Source of the DNA: Natronorubrum texcoconense
GTDB taxonomy: Archaea; Halobacteriota; Halobacteria; Halobacteriales; Natrialbaceae
NCBI RefSeq assembly: GCF_900100335.1
Contig: NZ_FNFE01000008.1
Location: 144,818-208,817 of the forward strand
Reading direction: 5' to 3'
Length of the DNA: 64,000 nucleotides
Shown piece after piece: positions 7,249 through 15,960 of this stretch. The translations under genes and the position numbers were made by a program. Under the pieces are notes generated by a model, which had not been told where the DNA came from, searched no databases, and was given only the letters and a program-made list of their open reading frames with translations. How positions within the stretch are numbered: position 1 is the stretch's first letter; each line of letters begins with the position of its first letter.

Positions 7249-9291
7249 ATGTCCCACGAGAACCCATCCGGATCGGTCACGCACATCACAGACGCACGAT
7301 CGAGTTCCCTCCAAAGCCGACTCCGCGACGGGACACCGTACGCTACTCGAGCAATTTCAGTAGCGACGGCTCTCGAAGACGGTCTCGTGGGCGAGTTCGG
7401 ATCCGCTTCTCGAGACGGAGCCGACCCACAGGGCCCCGTCGCCGTCGTCATCGAACACGACGATCCGGCGGAAACGACGGCCCTACTCGAGCGGTGTCAC
7501 GCGACCGATGCAGCCGTTCCGACGATCGTGGTCCCGAAAGCGGGAAGCGAAGCGCTCGCGACGGCTGCGCTGCGGGGGAACGCCGACGAGTACGTCGCTC
7601 CCGGAACGGACGAGGATCCTGTCGAACGAATTCTCGAGACGATTCGCTCAACCCCGGAAACGAGTGTGGAGACAGCGCGAACGCGACCGTCGACGCGATC
7701 CGCCGACCGCGACTACCACCGAATCCTCGCGAACGAACTGCCCGACGAGGCGTTCGTCCTCGGCGAAGACGGAACCTACCTCGAGGTGAAGGTGCGACCG
7801 GACGCTGCGGAACTGTACACGAAGCCGGCCGACCAGTTACTGGGAGAACAGCTCCAAAACGTCTTTCCGGACGACGTCGCCGCGAAGCTAGAGGCGTGTA
7901 TCGATCGAACGCTTCGGACCGATACGATTCAAACGATCGAGTACGGCGCGAAGACGACCGACGGAGACCGACAGTTCGAAGCTCGAGTCGTCCCGATCGA
8001 CGATCGAATCGAGGGACAGCGAGCCGTCGTCTGGCTCGCCAGGGATATCACCGAACGGGCGAAACGCGAACGCGAGCTTCGATCGCGTCAGGATCAACTC
8101 GAGACACTCAATCGAATCAGCACGGTCGTCGGGCAAGTCATCGATACGCTGGTGGAGGCCCCATCGCGGGACGCCATCGAGCGCGAGGTCTGTGAACAGC
8201 TCGTCGACTCGGAGCTGTACTGTGGCGCCTGGATCGCCGAGCGCACGGGCGAAGGGACGCTTGCGTACCGAACCGGTGCCGGCGATGCCGAAACCTACCT
8301 CGAGGCGGTCGAAGCGCTCGACGCCGACCACGAGTGGTTAGGAATGCGAACCGTCCAGACGGGGTCGGCCCAGACGGAGATGGACGTCCAGAAGAGCGAG
8401 ACGGTCCCCGAGCCGTTGCGAAACGCCGCTCGCGAGGACGACGTCAGTTCGGCGATCACCGTTCCGATCGACCACAACGACTCGATTTACGGCGTGTTAA
8501 CCGTCCTCGCCAGCCGTGATGAGGCGTTCAGCGGCGACGAGATGGCCGGCTTCGAACTCCTCGGCGAGACCATCGGCTTCACCATCATGGCCGTGAAGAA
8601 TCGACAGCTGCTGTTCGCCGATACGGTCGTCGAACTCGAGTTCCGGATCGACGGCGGCGACACGTTCGCGTTCGACCTCTCGGAGGAGTACGGCTGTACG
8701 TGTTCGCTCGAATGGGCCGGAACGACCTCCAGCGGGCGGACCGTCCAGTACGTGACGGTCGACGGAATCGACGGCGAAACCGTCCTCGAAGCGGCCAACG
8801 ACCACCACTCGATCGAGGAGTGTCGACTCATCCACGACGGCGATGCCAGCTGTACGATCGAAATGCGTCTCTCCGAGTCGGGCGTTCGGACGCTGGCGAA
8901 TCACGGTGCGACGATCAGAGACGTCAGCGTCGAGGACGGGGTCGGATGCTGCGTGATCGAGGTTTCACAGGACGCGGACGTTCGAGAGATCGCGGAGGCG
9001 CTGACCGTCGTCTACGAGAACACACAGCTCATCGCTCGTCGCGAAGTCGACCGATCGGTGCAGACCGCAGCCGAGCGTCGCAACCGAATCCTCGATCAGC
9101 TCACCGATCGACAGCTGACCACGCTCCGACTCGCCTACTACAGCGGCTTTTTCGACTGGCCCCGGGAGAGTACCGGCGAGGAGATCGCCGACGCGATGGG
9201 GGTTACTCCACCGACGATGCACCAGCACCTTCGAAAGGGGCTAAAAGCGGTTCTCTGCGAGTTCTTCGAGGTCGGCACCGAGACGGAGTGA
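7249..9291 (+). CDS. Bacterio-opsin-activator-like PAS/GAF/HTH regulator
   Basis: 680-aa soluble sensor-regulator. In order: an N-terminal receiver-like domain (residues ~60-130, with VAVVIEHDDPAETTALLERC and AALRGNADEYVAPG) that has lost a clear phospho-acceptor layout; a PAS domain (~155-270, LPDEAFVLGEDGTYLEV to WLARDITERAKRERELR); a coiled linker; a GAF domain (~300-445, CGAWIAERTGEG to GVLTVLASRDEAFSGDE); a Bat-type domain (~455-600); and a C-terminal HTH of the bacterio-opsin activator type (~618-672, LTDRQLTTLRLAYYSGFFDW, then EEIADAMGVTPPTMHQHL). This is the typical haloarchaeal one-component light/redox regulator layout; the ligand is unknown. It is transcribed alone; the palindrome and phased repeats upstream could be its control sites. 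Confidence 0.9.
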   Translation: MSHENPSGSVTHITDARSSSLQSRLRDGTPYATRAISVATALEDGLVGEFGSASRDGADPQGPVAVVIEHDDPAETTALLERCHATDAAVPTIVVPKAGSEALATAALRGNADEYVAPGTDEDPVERILETIRSTPETSVETARTRPSTRSADRDYHRILANELPDEAFVLGEDGTYLEVKVRPDAAELYTKPADQLLGEQLQNVFPDDVAAKLEACIDRTLRTDTIQTIEYGAKTTDGDRQFEARVVPIDDRIEGQRAVVWLARDITERAKRERELRSRQDQLETLNRISTVVGQVIDTLVEAPSRDAIEREVCEQLVDSELYCGAWIAERTGEGTLAYRTGAGDAETYLEAVEALDADHEWLGMRTVQTGSAQTEMDVQKSETVPEPLRNAAREDDVSSAITVPIDHNDSIYGVLTVLASRDEAFSGDEMAGFELLGETIGFTIMAVKNRQLLFADTVVELEFRIDGGDTFAFDLSEEYGCTCSLEWAGTTSSGRTVQYVTVDGIDGETVLEAANDHHSIEECRLIHDGDASCTIEMRLSESGVRTLANHGATIRDVSVEDGVGCCVIEVSQDADVREIAEALTVVYENTQLIARREVDRSVQTAAERRNRILDQLTDRQLTTLRLAYYSGFFDWPRESTGEEIADAMGVTPPTMHQHLRKGLKAVLCEFFEVGTETE

Positions 9292-9604
9292 CGGCACAGT
9301 CGATGTCAGACGAGGTGCGGACCGACCTCGCTACCGGAGAGTCGTTCTCGGTACGATCGAGAGCTCTTCACCGGAAATCCGGTGTGGTAGATGCGGTGGG
9401 ACACACGTCGACCGAACCGCGCAGAATCGAGTGCGTTCGGGCTCAAACGGTTCGATATCGGGCGGGACGGCGAGACGCTCGAGAGACGGGACGGTCAGTC
9501 GTCCAACCGGTCGAACGCTCCCCTATCAAAACTTGGGAGAGCGAACAGGCACACGAACGCACAATGTCGATACGGAACGGCGCGCTACGGCAATTCGTAT
9601 CCCA
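9292..9604. other. Gene-free stretch before the broken DsrE-like gene
   Basis: No frame with haloarchaeal codon usage on either strand. A GTG-started open frame from 9431 runs into the DsrE remnant, but its first 58 residues are low-complexity Arg/Ser/Thr sequence that looks like translated non-coding DNA. Confidence 0.4.
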
Positions 9605-10031
9605 GACGCAGCAATCGTCGTTCTCGCCGGTACAAAGTCGCCATCCGAGCTCGGCCGGGTCGTCAACGGTCTCCAGACCGCACAGGAGTTCGACGACGCG
9701 GGGGATAGCGTCGAGATACTCTTCGACAGTGCGGGAACACAGTGGATTCCCGAACTCGAGGACGAGGATCACGACTATCACTCGCTGTACGCCGAACTGA
9801 CCGGGCTCATGTCGGCCTGTAACTATAGTAACAACTGCAAGTCATTGCACACCTGATCGCCGAACCGTCTGGCGATCAGTGTGTAAATCGTTGCAGTGGC
9901 TACTATACTGTGCGAACGCCTACGAGGTCGGCGACGAGGTCAAAGATAGTCCGGCAGAACTACTCGACGAACACGAGGGCCACCCCAGTATCCGATCGCA
10001 CCTCGTCGACGGCTACGAGATTATACGCTGA
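9605..10031 (+). pseudogene. DsrE-like protein gene interrupted by a MITE
   Basis: The left part encodes DAAIVVLAGTKSPSELGR, then QEFDDAGDSVEILFDSAGT, the N-terminal two-thirds of a small DsrE/DsrF-like haloarchaeal protein. At LMSACNY it is cut by an 82-bp insertion (9826-9907). The remaining coding sequence resumes as YCANAYEVGDEVKDSPAELL, ending in GYEIIR and a TGA at 10029-10031. Excising the insertion restores one frame through the junction (TGT AAC TAC TGT GCG). 82 is not a multiple of three and the insert carries stops, so the gene is broken. No ATG precedes the homologous region in frame, so the start may be lost too. The family carries out sulfur-relay or unknown thiol chemistry; the cysteines around the break would be its functional ones. 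Confidence 0.7.
9824..9907. mobile_element. 80-bp MITE with TA target duplication
   Basis: The element spans 9826-9905. It starts TAGTAACAACTGCAA and ends TTGCAGTGGCTACTA, which is the complement of TAGTAGCCACTGCAA, giving ~15-bp imperfect terminal inverted repeats. It is palindromic almost throughout, with an inner stem GGCGATC / GATCGCC. The dinucleotide TA flanks it on both sides (9824-9825, 9906-9907) and one copy must be removed to restore the target gene, so TA is the duplication. It has no coding capacity. A second copy is at 39176-39252 and a shorter relative at 37260-37316. Confidence 0.75.
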
Positions 10032-10034
10032 ACA

Positions 10035-10072
10035 GGCGCAATACCACGGCCTTCAGGCCGTGGATACGCGCC
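10035..10072. repeat. Strong two-part hairpin
   Basis: CCACGGCC (10044-10051), loop TTCA, GGCCGTGG (10056-10063) form a perfect 8-bp stem, enclosed by an outer GGCGC/GCGCC pairing with 4-nt internal loops on each side. It resembles hairpins at the ends of IS200/IS605-family elements and could equally terminate transcription of the broken gene, four bases after its stop. Confidence 0.5.
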
Positions 10073-10801
10073 GTCACTTAGTGCCACATTCCACCGTTAA
10101 GAGCATAGCCGAGTTTCCGATCCTAACGTTCAAGTTACAAGAGTCTCCATAGGCTGGTAAGGTCAGGTCGGAACGGAGCGGATTCCGAACAACCTTCGGA
10201 GGCGGCCTGCCCGCCACCCAACGAGGCAATATCCGAAACGCTGACGCGGTGAACACGAATCCTCGAAGGGTTCGTCATTGTGCCCGTCGGTCGAGCAAGC
10301 CCGACGATAACTCCGAGTTCGTCGACGTGTCAGCGGCTCCCTGCTGGCAAAAAAAACAGATGAGAGCCAAAGACACTGAGGATAGGAGTAACGGCGGTTT
10401 GGCACCGCCAGTCAGCCACCGTCACGATGGCTGGGTTAGATGTGGACTCCCGTAAAGTGGCGGAGTCATGGTTGCGAACCTGAAACTCTCACCGCTCGGG
10501 ATTCCTGCGTTAACGAGACGCGTCGCGTCTCGTTCGCACACCAGAACGCTCCGCGTTCTGGAGACGTCTTCAGGCGCAGGAGGATGTCAACACGTACTGA
10601 GGACCCCAGTAGACGACAAGCGAACGATACGCGGCCCAATAGGTCGGTGCCAACGACGCCGACAGCTATTCTGCCGAGCAACAGAGGACTCGTCGAGACG
10701 CCAGCGAAGGCACCACCCTCGGTCGCGTACCTGAGTCCGAACTCGCCAGCGGAGTACTCATAACGAAAGTCGATAGTCACGATATCTTAAAGAAACGGTA
10801 T
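10073..10801. other. Degraded stretch, possibly an IS200/IS605 (tnpB) relic
   Basis: About 730 bp with only short, low-quality frames. Two consecutive hairpins, GAGACGCG/CGCGTCTC (10519-10536) and CAGAACGC/GCGTTCTG (10543-10561), echo the paired hairpins in the 3' part of the intact tnpB at 22042-22093. No TnpB residue motif could be recovered, so the assignment is weak. Confidence 0.3.
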
Positions 10802-11173
10802 GTGAACCCGAGGGCCGATGTCGTCGCCTCGAGTTCGAACGACTGGGATGGGTACGACGACCGCCTCGGCGATAACCACCGTCGATCGACCGACGGAGAG
10901 CGTGGTATCGTGGTGACGGATACACCCGCCGACGTGCTCTACGAGGGGGCAAACGGCCACTACTACACCGACTGCCAGGTCACGACCAATCTGCGTACCG
11001 AACGATGGAAGCCATGCATCAGACAGCGTGACCCGGACCGACGACTGGTGGAAACGAGCGACGGTGGCCTGCTGTTGCTGACACCGACAGACGACCTCCC
11101 CGCCTGGGCGGAGATACGCGTCGACGACCGCGGTACTCGCGTCGTCGATACGCGACGCCCACTGCCGGAGTGA
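10802..11173 (+). CDS. Hypothetical protein, 123 aa
   Basis: GTG-started frame with haloarchaeal codon bias (GC-rich third positions), an acidic composition and a plausible folded core: GIVVTDTPADVLYEG, GHYYTDCQVTTNL and a C-terminal LPAWAEIRVDDRGTRVV. No family recognised. The antisense frame at 10787-11227 is of poorer quality and rejected. The start is uncertain since the open frame continues upstream. Its position next to degraded DNA leaves open that it is a truncated gene. Confidence 0.5.
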   Translation: MNPRADVVASSSNDWDGYDDRLGDNHRRSTDGERGIVVTDTPADVLYEGANGHYYTDCQVTTNLRTERWKPCIRQRDPDRRLVETSDGGLLLLTPTDDLPAWAEIRVDDRGTRVVDTRRPLPE

Positions 11174-11359
11174 CGTTCCGTCCCAACGATTTTCGCTGTG
11201 TTCGACGGTAGCGCCTGCTGCCAACACCCGCAGTTCGGAAACGACGACGTCTCGGTGACGAAATAGGTGTGGGGATGAGTGTCAGGCGTACCTGACCGAC
11301 TATAATGGAGTACTATGTGAAGCGGTACAAACTGGCCGTCGCGCGCGAGAGGAGCGATC

Positions 11360-12124
11360 GTGAATCGACGCGTGTTTCTCGGAACGGCCGGCTCCCTCGC
11401 CTCCGTCGGGACGCTGGCGTACGCGACCCGGGACCCCGTCGACACGCTCGAGATTCGCGTCTGGCTCTCGGAGCAGGCGGCAAGTTACGGCGGCGTCACC
11501 GATCGTATACTCGAGTATCTCGAGCGAATCTTCGACCTCGAGCACTGGTCGCTCACGGTCTCGAGCGGTGGAACCGTCGACGTCTCGACCGAGAACGGTG
11601 CGGAAGTGACGAGCGGCGGCGAATGGCCGGCAGCGCTCGCTGCGGGGGCGATCGGTCGCCGTGACTTGTCACCGGTCTCCGACGTCAACCTGCTCGTCAC
11701 GGACGGCCAGATGCGGCAGGCCCCGACCGGCTACGGGCTTCCGCACATCGCCTCGGTCGGCGGCGCCAGGCACATCGCCGCCCTCGACCCGTTCGACGAA
11801 CTCTTCTCGTCACCGGGAGCCGACGCCGACCGGCGGATCGTTCCGAACGGACGGCCGCCGCGGACGATGCAAATTCTCGCCCACGAAGTCGGTCACGCGC
11901 TTGGCTTACAACACGATCACGGCGTCGCCTATCGGTACGGTGATGCGATCGTCGCCTCACCGATGCTGAGCAGTTACGCCTGGTCGTCCGACTACGACGA
12001 CGATAGCTCGCGATGCGGTACGAGCTACCCCGACCCCGCGGGTCTCGATCGAAAGCTCAGTCTGGCGTTCTCGCCCTGTGCGCGCCGCGAACTCGCCGAC
12101 TACAGCGGCGGGTTTCTCCCGTAG
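11360..12124 (+). CDS. Secreted zinc metalloprotease, metzincin-like
   Basis: 254 aa. The N-terminus MNRRVFLGTAGSLASVGTLA is a twin-arginine type signal (RRVFL). The catalytic motif is HEVGHALGLQH at residues 175-185, matching the metzincin HExxHxxGxxH zinc site, and a SPMLSSYAW stretch about 25 residues later may provide the Met-turn. The family of small haloarchaeal Tat-exported peptidases fits in length. The domain before the zinc site (residues 25-165) is not otherwise recognisable. Single gene, no visible inhibitor or partner. Substrate unknown. Confidence 0.8.
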   Translation: MNRRVFLGTAGSLASVGTLAYATRDPVDTLEIRVWLSEQAASYGGVTDRILEYLERIFDLEHWSLTVSSGGTVDVSTENGAEVTSGGEWPAALAAGAIGRRDLSPVSDVNLLVTDGQMRQAPTGYGLPHIASVGGARHIAALDPFDELFSSPGADADRRIVPNGRPPRTMQILAHEVGHALGLQHDHGVAYRYGDAIVASPMLSSYAWSSDYDDDSSRCGTSYPDPAGLDRKLSLAFSPCARRELADYSGGFLP

Positions 12125-12234
12125 ACGAACACAAATTTCACACCCCGCCCCTTGACGCGCCGACGGAGAGAGGCCGTCCGGAAACGCATCAGCGGGGAGG
12201 ACTCGACTTGGATCAACGGAGCGGGACGACCGGA

Positions 12235-12591
12235 TCAGTCTTCGTCGTCGTCGCTCTCGTCCTCGCCGCGGACGAAACTCGCCTGCGCATCGCCACCCTG
12301 TCCGGTCCCGCCCGCGCTTGGACCTTCGATGAGCGAGTCGAAGTCGTCGACCTCGTCGTACTGCTCCCGGTAGACGAGCGCTGCCTTCCCGAGGGACGTA
12401 ATCTCGTATAACCCGGACCGTTCGGCCGGCCCGATCTTCCGGACGAGTCCGTAATCTTCCAGTACCGGGAGCCTCGTGTTGATGTTTTTGCGGCTCTTCC
12501 CCGTGTGAGCGGCGAGATTCGTGGCGACGTTTCGACCCTTGTCCTCGAGCGCCTCGAGGACCAAAAAATCAGTAGGTTGACGTAACTTCAC
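12235..12591 (-). CDS. Winged-helix DNA-binding protein (phiH1-repressor-like)
   Basis: 118 aa. Residues 1-75 form a winged helix: KLRQPTDFLVLEALEDKGRN, recognition segment NLAAHTGKSRKNINTRLPVL, then the wing EDYGLVRKIGPAERSGLYEI and SLGKAALVYREQYDEVDDFD. The C-terminal 40 residues are an acidic low-complexity tail ending in DESDDDED. This matches small haloarchaeal repressors of the phiH1 type. On the minus strand an AATATAG-like TATA lies about 25 nt before the ATG. It is not obviously linked to otsBA, which read in the same direction but begin 200 bp away. Confidence 0.8.
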   Translation of the reverse strand: MKLRQPTDFLVLEALEDKGRNVATNLAAHTGKSRKNINTRLPVLEDYGLVRKIGPAERSGLYEITSLGKAALVYREQYDEVDDFDSLIEGPSAGGTGQGGDAQASFVRGEDESDDDED

Positions 12592-12795
12592 TATCGTTCA
12601 CTCTCATCTATCACTATATTTCCACCGGTAACTAATACTTTCGCCTTTTTCGGTTGTGGTTTCTACGATACCGGACACCGAAAACAGCGAATAAAATTAC
12701 GAAATTTAACATTTCAAGATTAGTAGAGACCAAGATGGTACACGGCAACGCCGAATATCGGGCCCTGGTGTCAGGTACGCGACTGAGACCGATAG

Positions 12796-13734
12796 TTAGC
12801 TCGAGCGGATCTCATCGATACGTGTCGTATCGGCGTTCGACCGTGTGCCAGCGGTCGAGCGGGTATCCGGTCTCGAGTAGATACCAGTCCTCGATCGGCC
12901 GTCCGGCGATCTCGTTCGCGTTCGATTTCGCTCGAGTGAGTCGACGCCGACCGAACCGAGCCACTCCAGGAACGTCGCGACGTCGTCGGGAGCATCGAGT
13001 CGACAGGAGGCTGCAGACGGCTCGTCGTCACCGACTCGAATCCCGATTCCCTTTGGTTCGACGGTCCGAAACGCGGATTCGTCGGTCACATCGTCGCCGA
13101 TGTATATCGGCACCGTCCGTGGCGGCATATCCGCGTCGATCAAGCCGACCGCGTTCCCCTTCCCCCACGGAATCGACGGCCCGATTTCGAGGATGCGTTT
13201 TCCGGTCGAAATCTCGAGTACGTCGCCGCCGAATCGGTCGACGACCGCGGTCGTCAGGTGCTCGACGATCGGCCGCAGCGCAGGCGGGACCGATCGCACG
13301 TGAACCGTCCCCGTCAGTCGCTTGTTCTCGATTCGCGTGTTCGGCACGTGTTCGAGGGCCGTCTCGAGCGCCGTACAGACCCGCTCGATCTTCGCGGCCC
13401 GCTTTCGAGCGACGGGATGGACGGCGACCGACTCACCGCGCTCGAGTTCGAGACCGTGGTTTCCGGCGTACGTCTTCGGGCCGTCGATTCGCTGCCGGAC
13501 GTCGGCTAACGCACGGCCGCTGACGATTGCCGTCGTCACCGACGATGTCGCCGCGAGGGTCGCCACAGCGGCCTCGTTTGCGGCCGTCGGCACCGCCGCG
13601 TCGGGATCGTCGACGATCGGTGCGAGCGTCCCGTCGAAATCCAGACAGCACAGGAGATGCGACGCGCCGGCGAGTCGCGACCGAATTCGATCTCGCTGCT
13701 CGTCCATCGGCTGGGGGGGTGTCGCGTCCGACAT
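12796..13734 (-). CDS. otsB: Trehalose-6-phosphate phosphatase
   Basis: Dephosphorylates trehalose 6-phosphate to trehalose, the second step of compatible-solute synthesis. HAD motif I is LDFDGTLAP (nucleophile Asp 32, acid Asp 34), motif II is TAIVSGR, and motif IV is IYIGDDVTDESAF with the catalytic aspartates; the KGNAVG lysine precedes it. The catalytic domain ends near residue 270; the last 40 residues are Arg/Ser/Thr-rich and probably disordered. It starts three bases after the otsA stop, so the two form an otsA-otsB operon. Confidence 0.93.
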   Translation of the reverse strand: MSDATPPQPMDEQRDRIRSRLAGASHLLCCLDFDGTLAPIVDDPDAAVPTAANEAAVATLAATSSVTTAIVSGRALADVRQRIDGPKTYAGNHGLELERGESVAVHPVARKRAAKIERVCTALETALEHVPNTRIENKRLTGTVHVRSVPPALRPIVEHLTTAVVDRFGGDVLEISTGKRILEIGPSIPWGKGNAVGLIDADMPPRTVPIYIGDDVTDESAFRTVEPKGIGIRVGDDEPSAASCRLDAPDDVATFLEWLGSVGVDSLERNRTRTRSPDGRSRTGIYSRPDTRSTAGTRSNADTTRIDEIRSS

Positions 13735-13737
13735 TGA

Positions 13738-15606
13738 TCACACGGTGGAGGTGTATTCGGGCGGGTCAGTATCCGAATCCGAGTCCGGATTTGAATCTGA
13801 ATCTGAGTTGGAACTGGAACCGGAATCGGAACCGGAACCGAAATCGGAACCGGAACCGAAATCGGAACCAGAACCGGAATCGGAACCGGAGTCCATCTCT
13901 GTACTAGCGTCGGAGTCACCAGACTGACCCGAATTCGAATCCGACGGCCGATCCTGAGCGGTGGCCGAGTCAGTTCCTCGAGCCGCTCCCGAGTCTGTTC
14001 CTCGAGTCGCGCCACCGTGACGGGTATCGCTGCGGCGCTCGTTATGTACCCGGCGAATCCAATCGAACTGGGTGTCCATCCACCACTCGAGATCGCCGTC
14101 GAACACCCGGTTACGGAGCGTGCGTATCCGGCGCTGTCGTCCGTGTAACGGCATCGCGACCGCGACCTCGAGCTGGCTCGCGAAGCCGTCGATATCCGCC
14201 GGATCGATCGTCAGCGCGTGGGAGCCGAGCGTCTCGTGGGCGCCGGTCCGATCGCTCAACAGGAGCGTCCCATCGCCGTCGACGCTCGCGGCGACGTACT
14301 CCTGGGCGACCAGATTCATCCCGTCGCACAGCGGACTCACGACCATCACGTCCGCACGGCGGTAGAGCGCACAGAGCTCGTCGTTCGAGAGGTAGTCTTC
14401 GGTGTAGACGATCGGCGTCCAGTCGTCCGTTCCGAATCGCTGATTGATCCGCGTAACCTCGCTTCGGACGAGATCCCCGTGTCGCTCGTAGGTCCGAATA
14501 TTCGTTCGGGAGAGCGAGCACGACTGCACGAAAGTGAACTCGCCGTGCCACGACGGGTTCCGTTCGAAAAATCGCTCGAGAGCGGCCAGGCGTTCCGGGA
14601 TCCCCTTCGAGTAGTCGAGTCGATCGACGCCGAGACCGATGACGTTCTCCGGCGAGATATCGTATCGCTCGAGCAACTCGGACGCCGCCGCATCCGAGAC
14701 CGATCGCGCGTCACGGTCGTAGGACTCGGCGTCGACACCCATCGGCGTCGCGACGACGCGGGTCGTCGTCCCGTTGTAGCGGACGACCCGCCGTGAGCGA
14801 TCGACGCTGGCAGCCGGTACGTACCGCTGGACGCAGTCGAGAAAGCGCTCGGCGTATCGGTCGACGTGGAAGCCGAGCAGGTCGTTTCCGAGCAATCCCT
14901 CGAGAAGGCTGCCACCGGCCGGGCAGTGCTGGAACGTCCGGGCCAGCGGCCACGGAATGTGCCAGAATTGCGCGATGGTCGTCGACTGCGGAACCGACTC
15001 GCGGATCATTCCCGGCGCGAGTGCGAAGTGATAGTCCTGCAGCCAGACGACCGAATCGTCAGTCGCGTGCTCGCTCACCGCGTCGGCGAATCGTTCGTTG
15101 ACCGTCCGGTACCAGTCGAAATCGTTCGACCGATTCTCGACCAGATCGGTAAAGCCGTGACAGAGGGGCCAGAGGACGCGATTACTGAATCCGTAGTAGT
15201 AGGAGTCGACCGCCTCGTCCGAGAGATCGAGCCGTCGAAGGGTGTACGACTCCTCCGCCGGCGGGACGGCAACGCAGTTGTCCTCGTCCGTAACGTCGAA
15301 GTCCGCCTCGCCGTCGCCCCAGGCGATCCAGGTGCCTTCGGACTCCTGGACCACGGGATCGAGACCGGCAGTCAGTCCGCCGGTCGGCTCGTCGACCTCG
15401 ATGGATCGACTCGCCGTCTCCGCGGCAGCCTCCTCGTCATCCTCGTACTCGTGGCGGTACGGCTGCCGATTCGAAACGACGATCAGCGAACCGGGACAGG
15501 TCGATTCGTCGGCCTGCGTGTCAGCGGTCACACGACCGTATCCGTCGGTCCGCAACTGTCCGTTATTCGGGTGCGTCGACGACGACCGCTCGTCGGTAAA
15601 TCGCAT
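13738..15606 (-). CDS. otsA: Trehalose-6-phosphate synthase
   Basis: GT20 enzyme making trehalose 6-phosphate from a nucleotide-glucose and glucose 6-phosphate. It has the N-terminal loop LIVVSNRQPYRHEY, PTGGLTAGLDPV, the VWLQDYHFALAPGMIR segment and the C-terminal donor site GVDRLDYSKGIPERL, then LVAQEYVA. The ATG at 15606 is preferred; an in-frame GTG five codons upstream is possible. Instead of ending near residue 545 the chain runs on for ~75 residues of Ser/Asp/Gly repeats (SGSDSGSGSD type), which other OtsA proteins generally lack. Upstream member of the otsA-otsB operon. Confidence 0.93.
   Translation of the reverse strand: MRFTDERSSSTHPNNGQLRTDGYGRVTADTQADESTCPGSLIVVSNRQPYRHEYEDDEEAAAETASRSIEVDEPTGGLTAGLDPVVQESEGTWIAWGDGEADFDVTDEDNCVAVPPAEESYTLRRLDLSDEAVDSYYYGFSNRVLWPLCHGFTDLVENRSNDFDWYRTVNERFADAVSEHATDDSVVWLQDYHFALAPGMIRESVPQSTTIAQFWHIPWPLARTFQHCPAGGSLLEGLLGNDLLGFHVDRYAERFLDCVQRYVPAASVDRSRRVVRYNGTTTRVVATPMGVDAESYDRDARSVSDAAASELLERYDISPENVIGLGVDRLDYSKGIPERLAALERFFERNPSWHGEFTFVQSCSLSRTNIRTYERHGDLVRSEVTRINQRFGTDDWTPIVYTEDYLSNDELCALYRRADVMVVSPLCDGMNLVAQEYVAASVDGDGTLLLSDRTGAHETLGSHALTIDPADIDGFASQLEVAVAMPLHGRQRRIRTLRNRVFDGDLEWWMDTQFDWIRRVHNERRSDTRHGGATRGTDSGAARGTDSATAQDRPSDSNSGQSGDSDASTEMDSGSDSGSGSDFGSGSDFGSGSDSGSSSNSDSDSNPDSDSDTDPPEYTSTV
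13798..13894. repeat. Hexanucleotide repeat in the otsA 3' end
   Basis: Imperfect tandem GGAACC / GGAATC / GAAATC units, in frame with otsA, encoding on the minus strand the GSDSGS-like tail. In-frame hexamers change tail length without shifting the frame. Confidence 0.7.
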
Positions 15607-15960
15607 TCGCTGATAATACACAGTTTCGTGGCGGGTTGCTGCGCGGCCTGCATCCGCATGGACCTCTAATAGCGTCCACTACTCGTCAGACTCACCAGAC
15701 AATGAGGAAAAATGAACGGATCTACTTCGGATATCGCGCAACAATATCGGATATTTCTCGACGAGTGGCACGCAATAGCGTGGGAGAGAATACACTGGCG
15801 GTCTGCCGAGTTGACAGTGATTTGCCTCCCGGACAGCCATTGACCCACCCTCAGATTACTATTACCTCACCCCCCAGAATAACACCGGCCACACCGCTAC
15901 CCGGCCGAGAGACCACTTCTCAGTCCAAACGTTCTTTCCGTTCTCCCGCGAATCGCGAGT
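15607..15960. other. Divergent promoter region otsA / M24 peptidase
   Basis: 354 bp between divergent genes. No frame of quality. AT-rich segments around 15700-15880 could hold both promoters; no TATA can be assigned with confidence. Confidence 0.35.

Noticed and set aside
9826..9905. Attachment site or tRNA fragment
   Set aside because: The palindromic structure, TA duplication and second copy identify a MITE; no tRNA-like cloverleaf is present.
10150..10460. Stable RNA gene such as RNase P or SRP RNA
   Set aside because: None of the conserved core motifs of those RNAs were found; only generic hairpins.
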